From Ruegeria halocynthiae (GTDB lineage Bacteria; Pseudomonadota; Alphaproteobacteria; Rhodobacterales; Rhodobacteraceae), in assembly GCF_900106805.1 (NCBI RefSeq), contig NZ_FNNP01000003.1, positions 124,001-188,000 of the forward strand: a stretch of DNA of 64,000 nucleotides, written 5' to 3'. Under the pieces are notes generated by a model. It saw nothing but the letters and a program-made list of their open reading frames with translations, did no database searches and was not told where the DNA came from. This document shows, piece by piece, positions 44,171 to 52,773 of the stretch. A program made the position numbers and the translations under genes. Each line of letters starts with the position of its first letter. Within the stretch, counting starts at the first letter, position 1.

Positions 44171-45108
44171 TGCTCTGCACTCTTTCTGCGGTGTTTCTTG
44201 TCTTCAATGGCTACCGTCGCCGGATCAACGTCACGCACCAGACGATCCTCTCCGGACAAACACACATACCGCTGTCCGCGCATCCGCCCGATCAAGGTCA
44301 GACCAACCTCGCGCGCGATCTCGACACCCCAAGCGGTAAAGCCCGACCGTGAGGCCAGAACCGGAATGCCCATCATCGCCGTTTTAATCACCATTTCCGA
44401 GGTCAGACGACCCGTGGTGTAGAGGATCTTGTCCACTGCGCCCTCACCCTCGGACAACATCCAACCCGCAATCTTGTCTACGGCGTTATGGCGGCCGACG
44501 TCCTCCATATAGACCAGTGGGCGGTTTTCACGGCACAATACCGTGCCATGAATCGCGCCGGCCTCCAGATACAACGACGGGGTGCGATTGATTTTGGCGG
44601 CCAGATCATACAGCCACGAAGTACGCACCGAGACCTGTGGCAGGCGCACATCCTCAAGCCCTTCCATCATATCACCAAAGACGGTGCCCACGGCGCAACC
44701 GCTTGTGCGGGTTTTCTTCTTCAGCTTGTCCTCGTACGAGGTCTCGCGCGCAGTGCGCACGACCACGGTTTCCAGATCGTCGTCATAATCGACCCGCGTA
44801 ATCTCGTCATCTGCAAGCAACATGCCCTGATTGCGCAGAAACCCCAGCGCCAGATACTCGGGATAGTCGCCGATGGTCATCGCCGTCACGATTTCCTGCG
44901 AATTGAGAAAGATCGTCAGCGGGCGCTCCTCGACCACCGAGATCCTGCTGACCTCACCGTTCTGATCGACACCCTCAACCGCACGGGTCAACCGTGCCGC
45001 GCCCGGATCAGGCGCGATAAGATAGTCTGACGGGTCGATTTCCGTGGCCAATTGCAACCCTTTCACAAGACGGCTACTGCTGCTCGCATCACCATAGGAT
45101 TTAGCCAT
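44167..45108 (-). CDS. fdhD: Formate dehydrogenase accessory sulfurtransferase FdhD
   Basis: The 313-residue protein transfers sulfur from a cysteine desulfurase to the molybdenum cofactor of formate dehydrogenase. The VEERPLTIFLN start, the MTIGDYPEYLALGFL helix, the VGRHNAVDK motif and LASRSGFTAWG are typical. The usual CxxC loop appears as SGCAVG, with one cysteine. The ATG at 45108 overlaps, on the opposite strand, the azlC start; its GGAGG lies unusually close (two bases). No formate dehydrogenase structural genes are in view. Confidence 0.93.
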   Translation of the reverse strand: MAKSYGDASSSSRLVKGLQLATEIDPSDYLIAPDPGAARLTRAVEGVDQNGEVSRISVVEERPLTIFLNSQEIVTAMTIGDYPEYLALGFLRNQGMLLADDEITRVDYDDDLETVVVRTARETSYEDKLKKKTRTSGCAVGTVFGDMMEGLEDVRLPQVSVRTSWLYDLAAKINRTPSLYLEAGAIHGTVLCRENRPLVYMEDVGRHNAVDKIAGWMLSEGEGAVDKILYTTGRLTSEMVIKTAMMGIPVLASRSGFTAWGVEIAREVGLTLIGRMRGQRYVCLSGEDRLVRDVDPATVAIEDKKHRRKSAEH

Positions 45109-45817
45109 GGCCTCCGCCACATCCAAGTCATATTTCTGGAAAGGATTTCGCGACGGCACGCCATTCGTGTTCATCGCGGTGCCCTTCGGCCTTCTGTTCG
45201 GCGTATTCGCCACCGAAGCCGGATTGGATGTTGTCCAGACCATGGCATTTTCAGCAACCGTTTTTGCCGGAGCCGCGCAATTCACCGCGCTGCAGTTGCT
45301 GCAGGACAATACGCCCACTGTGATCGTCCTGATCTCGGCATTGGCAGTCAACCTGCGGGTGGCGATGTATTCGGCCTCTCTGACGCCTTATCTGGGGGCG
45401 GCACCGCTGTGGCAACGCGCCTGTGCCGCCTATCTGATCGTCGATCAATCTTATGCCTGCTCGATCGTGCGGTTCGAGAACGAGCCTGACATGACCGTGC
45501 AACAACGCATGACCTATTTCGTCGGATCGGTCACACCGATCACGCCACTTTGGATTTTGGGCACGTATCTGGGCGCCGTTCTGGGCACGCAGATACCGGA
45601 AAGCTGGGCCCTGGATTTCGCTTTGCCGATCACCTTTCTGGCCATGATTGGGCCAATGATGCGCACGCTGGCACATGTGGTCGCCGCGCTGGTTGCGATC
45701 GTGGTGGCGCTGCTCACCGTAGCAGTGCCGTTCAACCTTGGCCTTCTGATCGCGGGTGCGGCGGGTATGATCGCCGGCGCACAAGCCGAACTGATGCTGG
45801 AACGGACCAAATCATGA
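45107..45817 (+). CDS. azlC: AzlC-type branched-chain amino acid exporter, large subunit
   Basis: This 236-residue membrane protein has the AzlC signature GFRDGTPFVFIAVPFGLLFG, and FAGAAQFTALQLL and NLRVAMYSASL follow. With AzlD it exports branched-chain amino acids or analogues. It overlaps azlD by four bases. The start codon lies inside the same CATG that starts fdhD on the other strand; a TAGGA site supports it. Confidence 0.94.
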   Translation: MASATSKSYFWKGFRDGTPFVFIAVPFGLLFGVFATEAGLDVVQTMAFSATVFAGAAQFTALQLLQDNTPTVIVLISALAVNLRVAMYSASLTPYLGAAPLWQRACAAYLIVDQSYACSIVRFENEPDMTVQQRMTYFVGSVTPITPLWILGTYLGAVLGTQIPESWALDFALPITFLAMIGPMMRTLAHVVAALVAIVVALLTVAVPFNLGLLIAGAAGMIAGAQAELMLERTKS

Positions 45818-46146
45818 CGCAGATCGACACTACCACCATCTGGATCATCATTGTCGGTCTGGCGATCGGAAGCTATCTTTTGCGGTTTACCTTCATCGGG
45901 TTGGTCGGAGATCGCCCGATGCCACCCTGGTTGCTGCGCCATCTGCGCTATACCGCCGTGGCGATTATCCCAGCCTTGATCGCACCACTTGTGGTCTGGC
46001 CTTCGGCCACGGACGGACAACCGGATCTGCCACGTATGGCCGCTGCTGCAATTGCGTTGACAGTGGGATACGCCACCAAAAACATTCTGGCCGCAATCTT
46101 TACCGGGGCCGCCACGCTCTATGGTCTGCTTTATTTAGTTGGTTGA
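45814..46146 (+). CDS. azlD: AzlD-type exporter small subunit
   Basis: The 110-residue partner of AzlC has four predicted helices and the family pattern YLLRFTFIGLVGDR, then LLRHLRYTAVAIIPAL. Its start overlaps the azlC stop (ATGA). The end overlaps the convergent lipoprotein gene by 12 bases. Confidence 0.93.
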   Translation: MTQIDTTTIWIIIVGLAIGSYLLRFTFIGLVGDRPMPPWLLRHLRYTAVAIIPALIAPLVVWPSATDGQPDLPRMAAAAIALTVGYATKNILAAIFTGAATLYGLLYLVG

Positions 46147-46767
46147 AGCCGCTTCAAGCTGATTGAGCCGCGCGTTGTTTGCGGCCAGTCCCTGCTGCAA
46201 ATCAGCCGAGTCACTCTCACGATATTCAGTGGTGGAAACCCCCGGTATCTGACCGAACTGATCCGACAGTTTCACTGGATAGAAGGTCGTGCTGATCTGC
46301 TCAAACCCCGGGACCTGCTGCAACAGCTCCGAGGTCGAGTTTGCGCAGAACGCCCCCGCCACTGGCCCCATCTGCTTGGCCAGCTGCAGCGCGATCTCGG
46401 CTTGCTGAGGCGTCACTTCGATGGTCTGGACCCGCGCGTAATGCGTTTCGCGCGCGTGGCTGCTGCGATAAGCGCGCTCGACATTGGGTGTGATACCGTA
46501 CAGCACATCGTTCCTGATCGGCACCACATCCGCCCGGAACGATCCGGCAGGATCGAAGATCACCCGCTCGCTGCCGCTGATCATCAACGAAGTATGCGCG
46601 CCGGATCCCGTCCGCGTATTGATCATAGTATAGAGCGTCAGAGTCGATGGCCCAGGGTCACGATAGGACTGGGCAACGATTTCGGATTGGTCGGCTTGCG
46701 GGCGCTGCGAACCAGCGCAGCCAGCGACCGTTACCGCCAGCAGGCAGGCTATCAGTATCCTGAACAC
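46135..46767 (-). CDS. Lipoprotein of unknown function
   Basis: The 210-residue product has a lipobox (VAGC) right after a hydrophobic leader. I start it at a GTG at 46767 with AGAGG eight bases upstream; a TTG at 46800 is possible but would add 11 polar residues. The mature part (LTLYTMINTRTGSGAHTSLMIS, split around residue 60) looks like a soluble periplasmic domain, possibly peptidase-like in pattern, but I cannot assign it. It follows coxIV after a short gap. Confidence 0.72.
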   Translation of the reverse strand: MFRILIACLLAVTVAGCAGSQRPQADQSEIVAQSYRDPGPSTLTLYTMINTRTGSGAHTSLMISGSERVIFDPAGSFRADVVPIRNDVLYGITPNVERAYRSSHARETHYARVQTIEVTPQQAEIALQLAKQMGPVAGAFCANSTSELLQQVPGFEQISTTFYPVKLSDQFGQIPGVSTTEYRESDSADLQQGLAANNARLNQLEAASTN

Positions 46768-46789
46768 GGGAAAATGCCTCTGGTTCGGA

Positions 46790-46924
46790 TTAGGCGGCAA
46801 AAACCGCTAGGAAGATGCAGAGGAAGATACATGCCACCGCAAACCAAGTGGTGAATTTGACAAACCCGTCAAAGGTTTTGGTTTGAACGGTGATGTCCAT
46901 CTCGCCGTGCTTGTGATCAGCCAT
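46790..46924 (-). CDS. aa3-type cytochrome c oxidase subunit IV
   Basis: This 44-residue protein begins MADHKHGEMDI, followed by FDGFVKFTTW and one membrane helix. It matches the short subunit IV of the alphaproteobacterial (Paracoccus-type) aa3 oxidase. It is an accessory subunit of the terminal oxidase in the inner membrane. The main oxidase genes are not in this window, so it is encoded apart, as is common. Confidence 0.88.
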   Translation of the reverse strand: MADHKHGEMDITVQTKTFDGFVKFTTWFAVACIFLCIFLAVFAA

Positions 46925-46993
46925 GTTTTCAAAGATTCCCAATTCGCGTGTTTGAAATGTTGGATAATGTAAAATTCGGGGCCTGTCACGACG

Positions 46994-47548
46994 TCATTCG
47001 CGCGCAGGTGTGGCAAAAACCGAACATCCGGGAAAGCCGAACCCCCAGCGCCAGGGCAACCCGCTGCAAGGGCCGCCGCCAAAGCGTACTGCCATGAACA
47101 TCGCCTCAGAGGTGATCGAATGAACCGAGCGGATCTGATCCGGCGTCATCTCATAGCGTTCCGCATATACGTCTGCCTGGGTGTCGCCGTGATCTTTGAC
47201 ACAGGCGCGCAGCGCATCATCAGCAGACAGGCGGGCGTCAAAACTGGCATCGGCCTGCATCGCACCGCCTGCGTTGTGATAGGCTCGATCATGGGTGACG
47301 CAGCAGTATTCCCAGGGTGGGTGCGCCTCGTAGAGCAGGCTGAACTTGGGAAAGGTTTCGGCGACCAAGCGCCAGCTCGACGACAATCCACCAGAGCATC
47401 CGTCGGATTCAAACGGGGTCAGTTCCGAACCGTCAATGGTATCGATCAACACCCGGTGCGCAGGCATTTCGACGTTGCGCATAAGGTCTTGTCCGATTGC
47501 GGGTAACGCGCACCAAGCCAGAAGAAAGGCGGATTTAAGGGCTTTCAT
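46994..47548 (-). CDS. Secreted phospholipase A2-like protein
   Basis: The 184-residue protein has a signal peptide (residues 1-20). The mature part contains SDGCSGGLS at about 48-56, resembling a calcium loop, and then YCCVTHDRAY at 81-90, which is the CCxxHDxxY active-site pattern of phospholipase A2. A helix with ADDALRACV follows. Six mature cysteines could give three disulphides. Its ATG lies 14 bases inside the end of the glycerophosphodiesterase gene, so the two are coupled; together they could take phospholipids apart outside the inner membrane. The activity is inferred from the motif only. Confidence 0.7.
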   Translation of the reverse strand: MKALKSAFLLAWCALPAIGQDLMRNVEMPAHRVLIDTIDGSELTPFESDGCSGGLSSSWRLVAETFPKFSLLYEAHPPWEYCCVTHDRAYHNAGGAMQADASFDARLSADDALRACVKDHGDTQADVYAERYEMTPDQIRSVHSITSEAMFMAVRFGGGPCSGLPWRWGFGFPGCSVFATPARE

Positions 47549-49373
47549 CGCGCATCTCAGTGGTGTCGACGGACAGGCCGAATGTCGTCGCAAGCCACAG
47601 CATGAGCCGTTCGCCCGGCCCCATCTCGGCGCGGATGCGCAGCACTTCGCGGGCCATCGCAGGACGGTCGGTGATCAGCCCGTCGACGCCCATCGAGGCC
47701 ATGGCCGACATCTGTAGCGGGTCATTCACCGTCCAAACATAGATATCCTTACCCGCGTCGTGGACCGAACGGATCAGGCCCGGCGAAACCGTCGCCGCGT
47801 TCACGGCCACGAAATCGCCCTCAAGACCAGAAAGATCACCGATCGCAGTGGCGGCCAGAACACCAGCCCGCCAATCGGGGCGTAGCGTTTTCATCTTCTG
47901 TACGGCCGGGTATTTCAGCGACATTGTGGCGATGTCATCCTGCATATCCAGTCCTTCGACAATCGCGGCGACGCGGTTTTCCAGATCAACGTCATGGCCG
48001 TAATACTTCAGCTCGATAATGACCTTGGACTTACCCTTGGCTGCCTCAAGCACCTCGCGCAGCGTGGGCGCACGTTCCGAGGCGTATTCCGGACCGAACC
48101 AACTGCCTATATCGATCTCGGACACATCCTCCATCGTTGCGTCCCAGACTTTTATCGGGACGCCTGCCAGCTTCATGAAATCGCTATCATGGGCAATGAT
48201 GACAACGCCATCCGCGGTCTCTTGCACGTCGATCTCAACCCAATCGGCCTCGTCCTCGATGGCTTTCAACACCGACGCCATGGTGTTTTCTGGCCGCAAC
48301 GCTGCCGCACCCCGGTGGCCGATCACATCGGCATGATCCGGAGCTTGAACCTTTTCCAGCAGCTCCTGTCCAGACCATAGCCCTATCAACAAGGCAATGA
48401 CCGCACCGCCGACTACTGCGTAAAGCGGCGCGCGCAGATTGCCGGGTTCCGGATGTGGAACTTCGCGACCCAGCGTATCAAAGAAACTGTCCAGCAGAAC
48501 CGCCAGCGCGCCCAGCGCGATGGCAGCCAGCACAAGCCCTGCCAATGACCAAAGGCCTGCAACGATGAAGCTGAAGATCAGCGCAAAGCGCAGGTTGGCG
48601 CCCTCTTGCAGCGGTACAATGTCGAATAGCACCCCAGCCACACCTGCGATCAACGCAGCGATGGCAAGACGCAGGGCAAGCCACAGGCCCAGCCTTATCT
48701 TGAGGCGCCCACGTTTGCCCTCCATCCGGTTCGTGCTGATCAAGAAGGCCTCGGCAGGCTTACAATCTTCAAACAGCACCAGATGCAGCGCCAGCGCCCA
48801 GGCCGAAAGCCTGCGGATCAAAGCCCAGGCCAGACACAGCACGACAAAACCGATCAGCACCACCGCTACCCAGAACGAAGGTGGATGGAAGGTGAGGTAA
48901 TAGTTGATGTCGTATTCCGTCAGCGTCCACCAAGCAATCACTCCGGCGACCGCAACAAAGGGCAGCGCCAACAGTAAAACCCGCAGAATGAACCGTACGG
49001 CGAATCCAAAAAGCGCCGGCAGACGCCCCAGGATCAACCGGATCGAGGCACTGCCTGCCCGCCACGGGTCGCTTTCACCCATGCGAAGTGAACCGGCCAT
49101 GACCGAAAAGACAAAAACCTCGGCCAGCAGGAACAGGCTGAGCACAGCAACCGCCGCGATGAACCCCGCAGGCGAAAGCAGGAACATCGCAATGTCCTGA
49201 TCCGTTAGCGCAGACTGATCCGATAGCGAAACGGCCAAATTGACCGCAATGGCCACGCCCGGGGCGATCAGCGCGACCAACAACAACCGTACGGCCAGAT
49301 AGATCGGCACAAAGACCCGCCGCCGGGCCCACGCACCGCGATAGGCATTTGTAACGGCTGAGAAATTGGTCAC
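47535..49373 (-). CDS. Membrane glycerophosphodiester phosphodiesterase
   Basis: The 612-residue protein has a membrane part of about 340 residues (roughly eight helices) and then a GlpQ/UgpQ-type TIM-barrel domain. That domain starts IGHRGAAALRPENT and carries WVEIDVQ, IIAHDSD and VWTVND. It should cleave glycerophosphodiesters to glycerol-3-phosphate and an alcohol, close to the membrane surface. The start is GTG with a strong AGGAGGG site. Its end overlaps the PLA2-like gene. Confidence 0.93.
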   Translation of the reverse strand: MTNFSAVTNAYRGAWARRRVFVPIYLAVRLLLVALIAPGVAIAVNLAVSLSDQSALTDQDIAMFLLSPAGFIAAVAVLSLFLLAEVFVFSVMAGSLRMGESDPWRAGSASIRLILGRLPALFGFAVRFILRVLLLALPFVAVAGVIAWWTLTEYDINYYLTFHPPSFWVAVVLIGFVVLCLAWALIRRLSAWALALHLVLFEDCKPAEAFLISTNRMEGKRGRLKIRLGLWLALRLAIAALIAGVAGVLFDIVPLQEGANLRFALIFSFIVAGLWSLAGLVLAAIALGALAVLLDSFFDTLGREVPHPEPGNLRAPLYAVVGGAVIALLIGLWSGQELLEKVQAPDHADVIGHRGAAALRPENTMASVLKAIEDEADWVEIDVQETADGVVIIAHDSDFMKLAGVPIKVWDATMEDVSEIDIGSWFGPEYASERAPTLREVLEAAKGKSKVIIELKYYGHDVDLENRVAAIVEGLDMQDDIATMSLKYPAVQKMKTLRPDWRAGVLAATAIGDLSGLEGDFVAVNAATVSPGLIRSVHDAGKDIYVWTVNDPLQMSAMASMGVDGLITDRPAMAREVLRIRAEMGPGERLMLWLATTFGLSVDTTEMRDESP

Positions 49374-49437
49374 GCGGCACCCTCCTGAATGATGATCTCA
49401 TTCAAGGCTGCGAAAGCGTGAATTGCAAGAGTGCGCG

Positions 49438-49887
49438 TTAGCTGTCTTCCAGATCAGCCGCCAGCCGAAATCCGATGCGATTGGCTGGTTTATCTTCGAT
49501 CGTTTTCGGCAAAGCACGCAGCATCACGTTCAACTGGCTGACATGCTGGACAAGCTGAGTTTTTGCTCCGCCGCCATCCGAGCCATAAAAGGTAATGATG
49601 TCCGGATCAAAATAACCCATGCCTTCAATACGCATCACACCCGCGTCACCTCCGGTAAAGCCCATCGCGACCTCGTGATCGCCATCCAGCGTTTTCTCGA
49701 AGTTCTGTATATACAGGATCAACCGTTCATAAGCCCATTGCGCCGGGCTTTTGGATTCGACCGGCTTTTGCAGAGGCTTTGGCAAGTCTTTGTTGCCCGA
49801 GGCCGTTTCCGGGTTGGCATGAACCTCGTAACAGCGCGGCAAAGCTGCGGATTCTGCGGCCTCAGCCGAAGTTTCAATCTTGTCCAT
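49438..49887 (-). CDS. Conserved protein of unknown function (possibly DUF6173)
   Basis: This 149-residue soluble protein has a variable N-terminus and a well-structured core (SPAQWAYERLILYIQNFEK, then GMGYFDPDIITFYG). I recall this core from Rhodobacterales proteins labelled DUF6173, but that label is from memory. No signal peptide. The ATG at 49887 follows GGGTAGAG; it begins 4 bases after the metallo-hydrolase stop and is likely co-transcribed with it. Confidence 0.78.
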   Translation of the reverse strand: MDKIETSAEAAESAALPRCYEVHANPETASGNKDLPKPLQKPVESKSPAQWAYERLILYIQNFEKTLDGDHEVAMGFTGGDAGVMRIEGMGYFDPDIITFYGSDGGGAKTQLVQHVSQLNVMLRALPKTIEDKPANRIGFRLAADLEDS

Positions 49888-49891
49888 TACT

Positions 49892-50938
49892 CTACCCTTT
49901 GCGCTGATAAACCCACGCCCCGTCCGCGCGCCGCGTCCGGGTGACCGCTCCAATGTGGTAGAGATGGTTCACATGTGCAACCGCCTCAACCAACGCCAGG
50001 CCGTATTCCCCACCCTTGATGGGGCGCTTGAACAGCGGGGCAAAGCAATCCGCAGCGGTTTTGGGCTGATCCAGATCCTTCAACAGACGTTCGAGCGCGC
50101 CGTGATGATTGTCGATCAACTGACGCATGCGGATCGGTAGTCCGGTGAAGGGCAGCTTGTGCCCGCCCAAAACCAGATGATCGGGTCGGGCGAGCGGTCG
50201 CAGACGTTCGCAGGCCTCAAGCCAATCGGCCACGGGGTCAGCCATCGGCTCGGTCGCATAGACACCCAGATTCGAACTGATCGAGCTGAGAATCTGATCA
50301 CCGGTCAGAACCAGATTGTCATCGCGGCTCCAGAATGTGCAGTGTTCAGGTGCGTGACCATTGCCCATATGCACATCCCAGTCGCGGCCTCCCATGCAGA
50401 TCACATCGCCCTGTTTGATCCGGGTAAAGCCCAGCGGCATCGGGTACACAGTGTCGGCAAAATTGAACGGACGCTCGGCCATACGGCCGGCCAGCACATC
50501 CGCATCCATTCCGGCGCTGCGATAGTAATCCAGCGTTTCCTTCGGCCAGTTCTCTTGCACGTCCAGCGTCAGCATGCGGGCAAACAGCCAAGCCGTGCGG
50601 CTGGTGACAAGTTCGGCACCGTGTTCGGACTGGAACCAACCTGCATTGCCAACGTGGTCAGGGTGGTGATGTGTAACAACCACCCGGTGGACAGGCTTAC
50701 CGGCCAAGGGCCCTTCCATCAGAGTCTGCCAGATGCGGCGCGTCTTGTTCGAGGATAGCCCCGTGTCGACTACAGTCCAACCATCGCCGTCATCCAACGC
50801 ATAGACATTCACATGATCCAGCGCCATGGGCAGAGGCAGCCTGATCCACAAAACCCCTTCCGCGACCTCGACCCACTCGCCGGGGGTAGGCGGTTCCGGC
50901 CACGGATATCGCATCACCTGCGGAGCCTCGCCATCCAT
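49892..50938 (-). CDS. MBL-fold metallo-hydrolase
   Basis: The 348-residue enzyme has the metallo-beta-lactamase metal motif THHHPDHVG near residue 110. Further histidines follow in NGHAPEH and in the GGHKLPF region, so two zinc ions can bind. Many such proteins hydrolyse thioesters or lactones. Its start shares a base with the acyl-CoA dehydrogenase stop (TGATG), so it may act on a product of that enzyme, for example an acyl-CoA thioester. Confidence 0.92.
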   Translation of the reverse strand: MDGEAPQVMRYPWPEPPTPGEWVEVAEGVLWIRLPLPMALDHVNVYALDDGDGWTVVDTGLSSNKTRRIWQTLMEGPLAGKPVHRVVVTHHHPDHVGNAGWFQSEHGAELVTSRTAWLFARMLTLDVQENWPKETLDYYRSAGMDADVLAGRMAERPFNFADTVYPMPLGFTRIKQGDVICMGGRDWDVHMGNGHAPEHCTFWSRDDNLVLTGDQILSSISSNLGVYATEPMADPVADWLEACERLRPLARPDHLVLGGHKLPFTGLPIRMRQLIDNHHGALERLLKDLDQPKTAADCFAPLFKRPIKGGEYGLALVEAVAHVNHLYHIGAVTRTRRADGAWVYQRKG

Positions 50939-52641
50939 CAGACCGCCAACTCTTCGACGCTAAGTGCGTATATGTCATCCGCCCCGTTCTGGGCATGCAC
51001 CAGCAAGCCGGAATGTTCCGGCAGCAGCGCGTTGATATAGTAACGTGCCAGTTTTGCACGCGGCCCATCGGGATCGGCCAGAGCCGAAGACAAATGGTAG
51101 TGCCCCCCCAGAACCCGCGCAAAGGCTTTGAGATACGCGGACGCACCGGCAAACCGGTTATTCATGTCCGACTGCGCAACAAGCCACTCGGTGGCTTCCC
51201 GCAGCGACTCGGAAGCTTCCCAAACTGGACCGGCCAGTTCGGGCATTTTGGCCCGGGCCTTCTCGGCCTGATCCTCGATCTCATCCAGAAGGTTCGAGGC
51301 CGCCTCACCCCCGTCCATCATCTTGCGGGCCACAAGGTCCATGGCCTGAATGCCGTTGGTGCCTTCATAGATCGCGGTCACGCGGACATCGCGGTAATAT
51401 TGCGCAGCCCCGGTTTCTTCGATAAACCCCATGCCGCCATGCACCTGCACCCCGGTCTCAGACACGCGCATACCGGTCTCGGTGCCAAACGCCTTGCAGA
51501 TCGGGGTCAGCAGCGCCGCCCGTGCAGCCCAGTCCGCATCACCCGTGGCCTGCGCCATATCAATCGCAGCGGCATTCGCCAGCATGATCGCGCGGGCGGC
51601 AAACACATCCGCACGCATCGAGATCAGCATCCTGCGCACATCCGCGTGGTCGATGATCGTGCCAGAGGGCGTTTTGCCCTGCTTGCGCTCCAACGCATAG
51701 GCCAGCGCGTGCTGATAGGCCCCTTCGGCCGCGCCCACACCCTGTCCACCTACGCCAAGGCGCGCGTTGTTCATCATGGTGAACATCGCGGCCATTCCGC
51801 CATGTTCATTGCCGATCAGCCAACCCTTGGCCCCGTCATATTGCATCACGCAGGTGGGGGATCCGTGCAGGCCCATCTTGTGTTCCAACGACACGACTTT
51901 CAGATCGTTTGCCACGCCGGGATTGCCATTCTCATCCGGGATGTATTTCGGCACCAAGAACAGCGAAATCCCTTTGGTTCCAGGCACGCCATCGGGCAGA
52001 CGGGCCAGCACCAGATGGCAGATATTCTCAGCGAAATCGTTATCACCCCACGAAATATAGATTTTCTGGCCGGTCACTGAATAGGTGCCGTCGCCATTAT
52101 CCTCGGCCTTCGAAGTCAGCGCACCTACATCCGATCCGGCCTGTGGTTCGGTCAGGTTCATAGTGCCAGACCATTCACCCGTCATCATCTTAGGCAGGTA
52201 GAGTGCTTTCAACTCATCGCTCGCGTGATGCTCAAGTGCCTCGATCTGGCCCTGCGTCATCAACGGGGCCAATTGCAGCGACAGGCAAGCCGCGCTCATC
52301 ATCTCATTCACAGCAGTGGTCATGGTCATGGGCAGACCCATGCCGCCAAATTCGGGATCACCGCTCATCCCGATCCAGCCGCCTTCAGCGATTGCTTTCC
52401 ACCCTTCCGCATAGCCCGGCGACGTTCGCAAAACACCGTTCTCCAACCGGGCGGGTTCCAGATCACCGGGCCGTTGAAGCGGGGCCATGACTTCTTCGCA
52501 CATCTTTCCAGCCTCGGTCAGAATGGCGCTGACCACATCTTCGCTGGCTTCCGAGAACGTCTCGGTCGCGGCGATCTGGTCAAAACCGATCACATTGCGG
52601 AACAGGAATTCATAGTCTGAGATCGGGGCGCGATAGGGCAT
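50938..52641 (-). CDS. Acyl-CoA dehydrogenase, DmdC-like subfamily
   Basis: This 567-residue flavoprotein is longer than classical acyl-CoA dehydrogenases (about 380) because of N- and C-terminal extensions. It has MNLTEPQAGSDVGAL, the flavin-contact GQKIYISWGDND, and a C-terminal helical domain. That architecture is shared by DmdC, the methylmercaptopropionyl-CoA dehydrogenase of DMSP-degrading roseobacters, and by related enzymes for other acyl-CoAs. I cannot tell which. GGAGGG precedes the ATG. Confidence 0.9.
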   Translation of the reverse strand: MPYRAPISDYEFLFRNVIGFDQIAATETFSEASEDVVSAILTEAGKMCEEVMAPLQRPGDLEPARLENGVLRTSPGYAEGWKAIAEGGWIGMSGDPEFGGMGLPMTMTTAVNEMMSAACLSLQLAPLMTQGQIEALEHHASDELKALYLPKMMTGEWSGTMNLTEPQAGSDVGALTSKAEDNGDGTYSVTGQKIYISWGDNDFAENICHLVLARLPDGVPGTKGISLFLVPKYIPDENGNPGVANDLKVVSLEHKMGLHGSPTCVMQYDGAKGWLIGNEHGGMAAMFTMMNNARLGVGGQGVGAAEGAYQHALAYALERKQGKTPSGTIIDHADVRRMLISMRADVFAARAIMLANAAAIDMAQATGDADWAARAALLTPICKAFGTETGMRVSETGVQVHGGMGFIEETGAAQYYRDVRVTAIYEGTNGIQAMDLVARKMMDGGEAASNLLDEIEDQAEKARAKMPELAGPVWEASESLREATEWLVAQSDMNNRFAGASAYLKAFARVLGGHYHLSSALADPDGPRAKLARYYINALLPEHSGLLVHAQNGADDIYALSVEELAV

Positions 52642-52773
52642 GGTTTCCCTCCGAGTCTGGCATGTTTGTTCCGTGGGGTTGGAATCCCGGCCCCACGCCG
52701 GTATTCATCTGGGCTGGCACGATTACCTACCGTTACCTGAACTGCAAGCAACCAAAACGCGGCGTCACGATCT

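Noticed and set aside
45109..45351. N-terminal extension of fdhD to 45351
   Set aside because: The added 81 residues lie opposite the start of azlC, have a shadow-like composition, and match no FdhD feature.
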